The notes under the pieces were generated by a model that worked only from the letters and a program-made list of their open reading frames with translations, searched no databases and was not told where the DNA came from. DNA of 64,000 bases from Rhizobiales bacterium 62-47 (GTDB lineage Bacteria > Pseudomonadota > Alphaproteobacteria > Rhizobiales > Xanthobacteraceae). The position numbers and the translations under genes were made by a program. The stretch's first letter is position 1. Each line of letters starts with the position of its first letter. Location: assembly GCA_001899255.1 (NCBI GenBank), contig MKVX01000018.1, forward strand, positions 869,150 through 933,149. The letters are read 5' to 3'. Positions 63,880 through 64,000 of the stretch are shown one piece after another.

Positions 63880-64000
63880 GTAGACGCCTTTCCCTCATCG
63901 CAAAGCATAATGGCGATTGAACCTTTTTGCGGCTTTATGACCTAAGCAAGCGCATACCTGCATGACTAACGATTCCAGTTTAGTCTTCTAACATGAGCCC

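Noticed and set aside
1-64000. CRISPR arrays, rRNA genes, phage or conjugation modules
   Set aside because: No direct-repeat arrays, rRNA sequences, integrases or transfer genes were seen anywhere in the window.

Overview
The window reads as a chromosomal segment of an alphaproteobacterium, most likely from the Bradyrhizobium/Rhodopseudomonas/Afipia group (Nitrobacteraceae). This placement is inferred from GC-rich DNA, the general L-amino-acid (aap) transporter, an orphan copy of the Bradyrhizobium-type porin N-terminal motif, a class I PHA synthase, an NDUFS4-like respiratory subunit and many small alphaproteobacterial families. No phage, plasmid or CRISPR locus is visible. About 64 protein genes, three tRNA genes (Arg-TCT, Pro-TGG, Glu-TTC) and one broken insertion sequence account for nearly all of the DNA.

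0-11 kb: the minus-strand aapJ-aapQ-aapM-aapP amino-acid ABC transporter (aapP cut by the window edge), divergent from metC; a Na+/phosphate cotransporter with a PhoU-like tail; then a tight minus-strand set of ArnT-like glycosyltransferase, PAP2 phosphatase, GT2 glycosyltransferase and a small LAB_N membrane protein. This set resembles lipid A/core sugar-modification loci.
11-19 kb: an alpha-2-macroglobulin/PBP1C pair (envelope defence and repair), tRNA-Arg, and a GrlR-like gene that starts just after the tRNA.
19-30 kb: small proteins (DUF6481, MXKDX repeat), a TRAP transporter (dctPQM order), the leucine-catabolic genes liuB-liuD-liuE, an NDUFS4-like protein and OpgC.
30-36.3 kb: a gene-poor stretch ending at tRNA-Pro, DUF192, a double cold-shock protein, a sirtuin, DUF3606, glyoxalase I, a 25-residue membrane peptide with its own terminator, an orphan porin-like secreted peptide, an NTF2-like protein and tRNA-Glu.
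36.6-45.5 kb: a PrsW-type protease, a cyclase-family hydrolase, HdeD, and a complete elongation factor P module (epmB-epmA divergent from efp), followed by an M23 peptidase and an MltB-type lytic transglycosylase.
45.5-53 kb: a minus-strand housekeeping run: aminotransferase, hom, glpX, GNAT, HAD dehalogenase, recJ, and an 82-residue conserved-looking protein.
53-58.6 kb: phaC, a MAPEG protein, argC with an overlapping PaiB-like gene, and an IS5-family transposase broken by an in-frame amber codon.
58.6-64 kb: an accessory-looking cassette (secreted arylsulfatase, a 97-residue secreted protein and a 115-residue membrane protein) preceded by a perfect FNR/FixK box and bordered by pieces resembling a short dispersed repeat, then an MBL-fold hydrolase and a DedA protein.

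No single locus is clearly a new biological system. The best leads are the oxygen-responsive-looking sulfatase cassette, the GrlR-like gene with no room for its own promoter behind tRNA-Arg, the 25-residue membrane peptide, the orphan porin-like peptide and the compact ArnT/PAP2/GT2/LAB_N locus.
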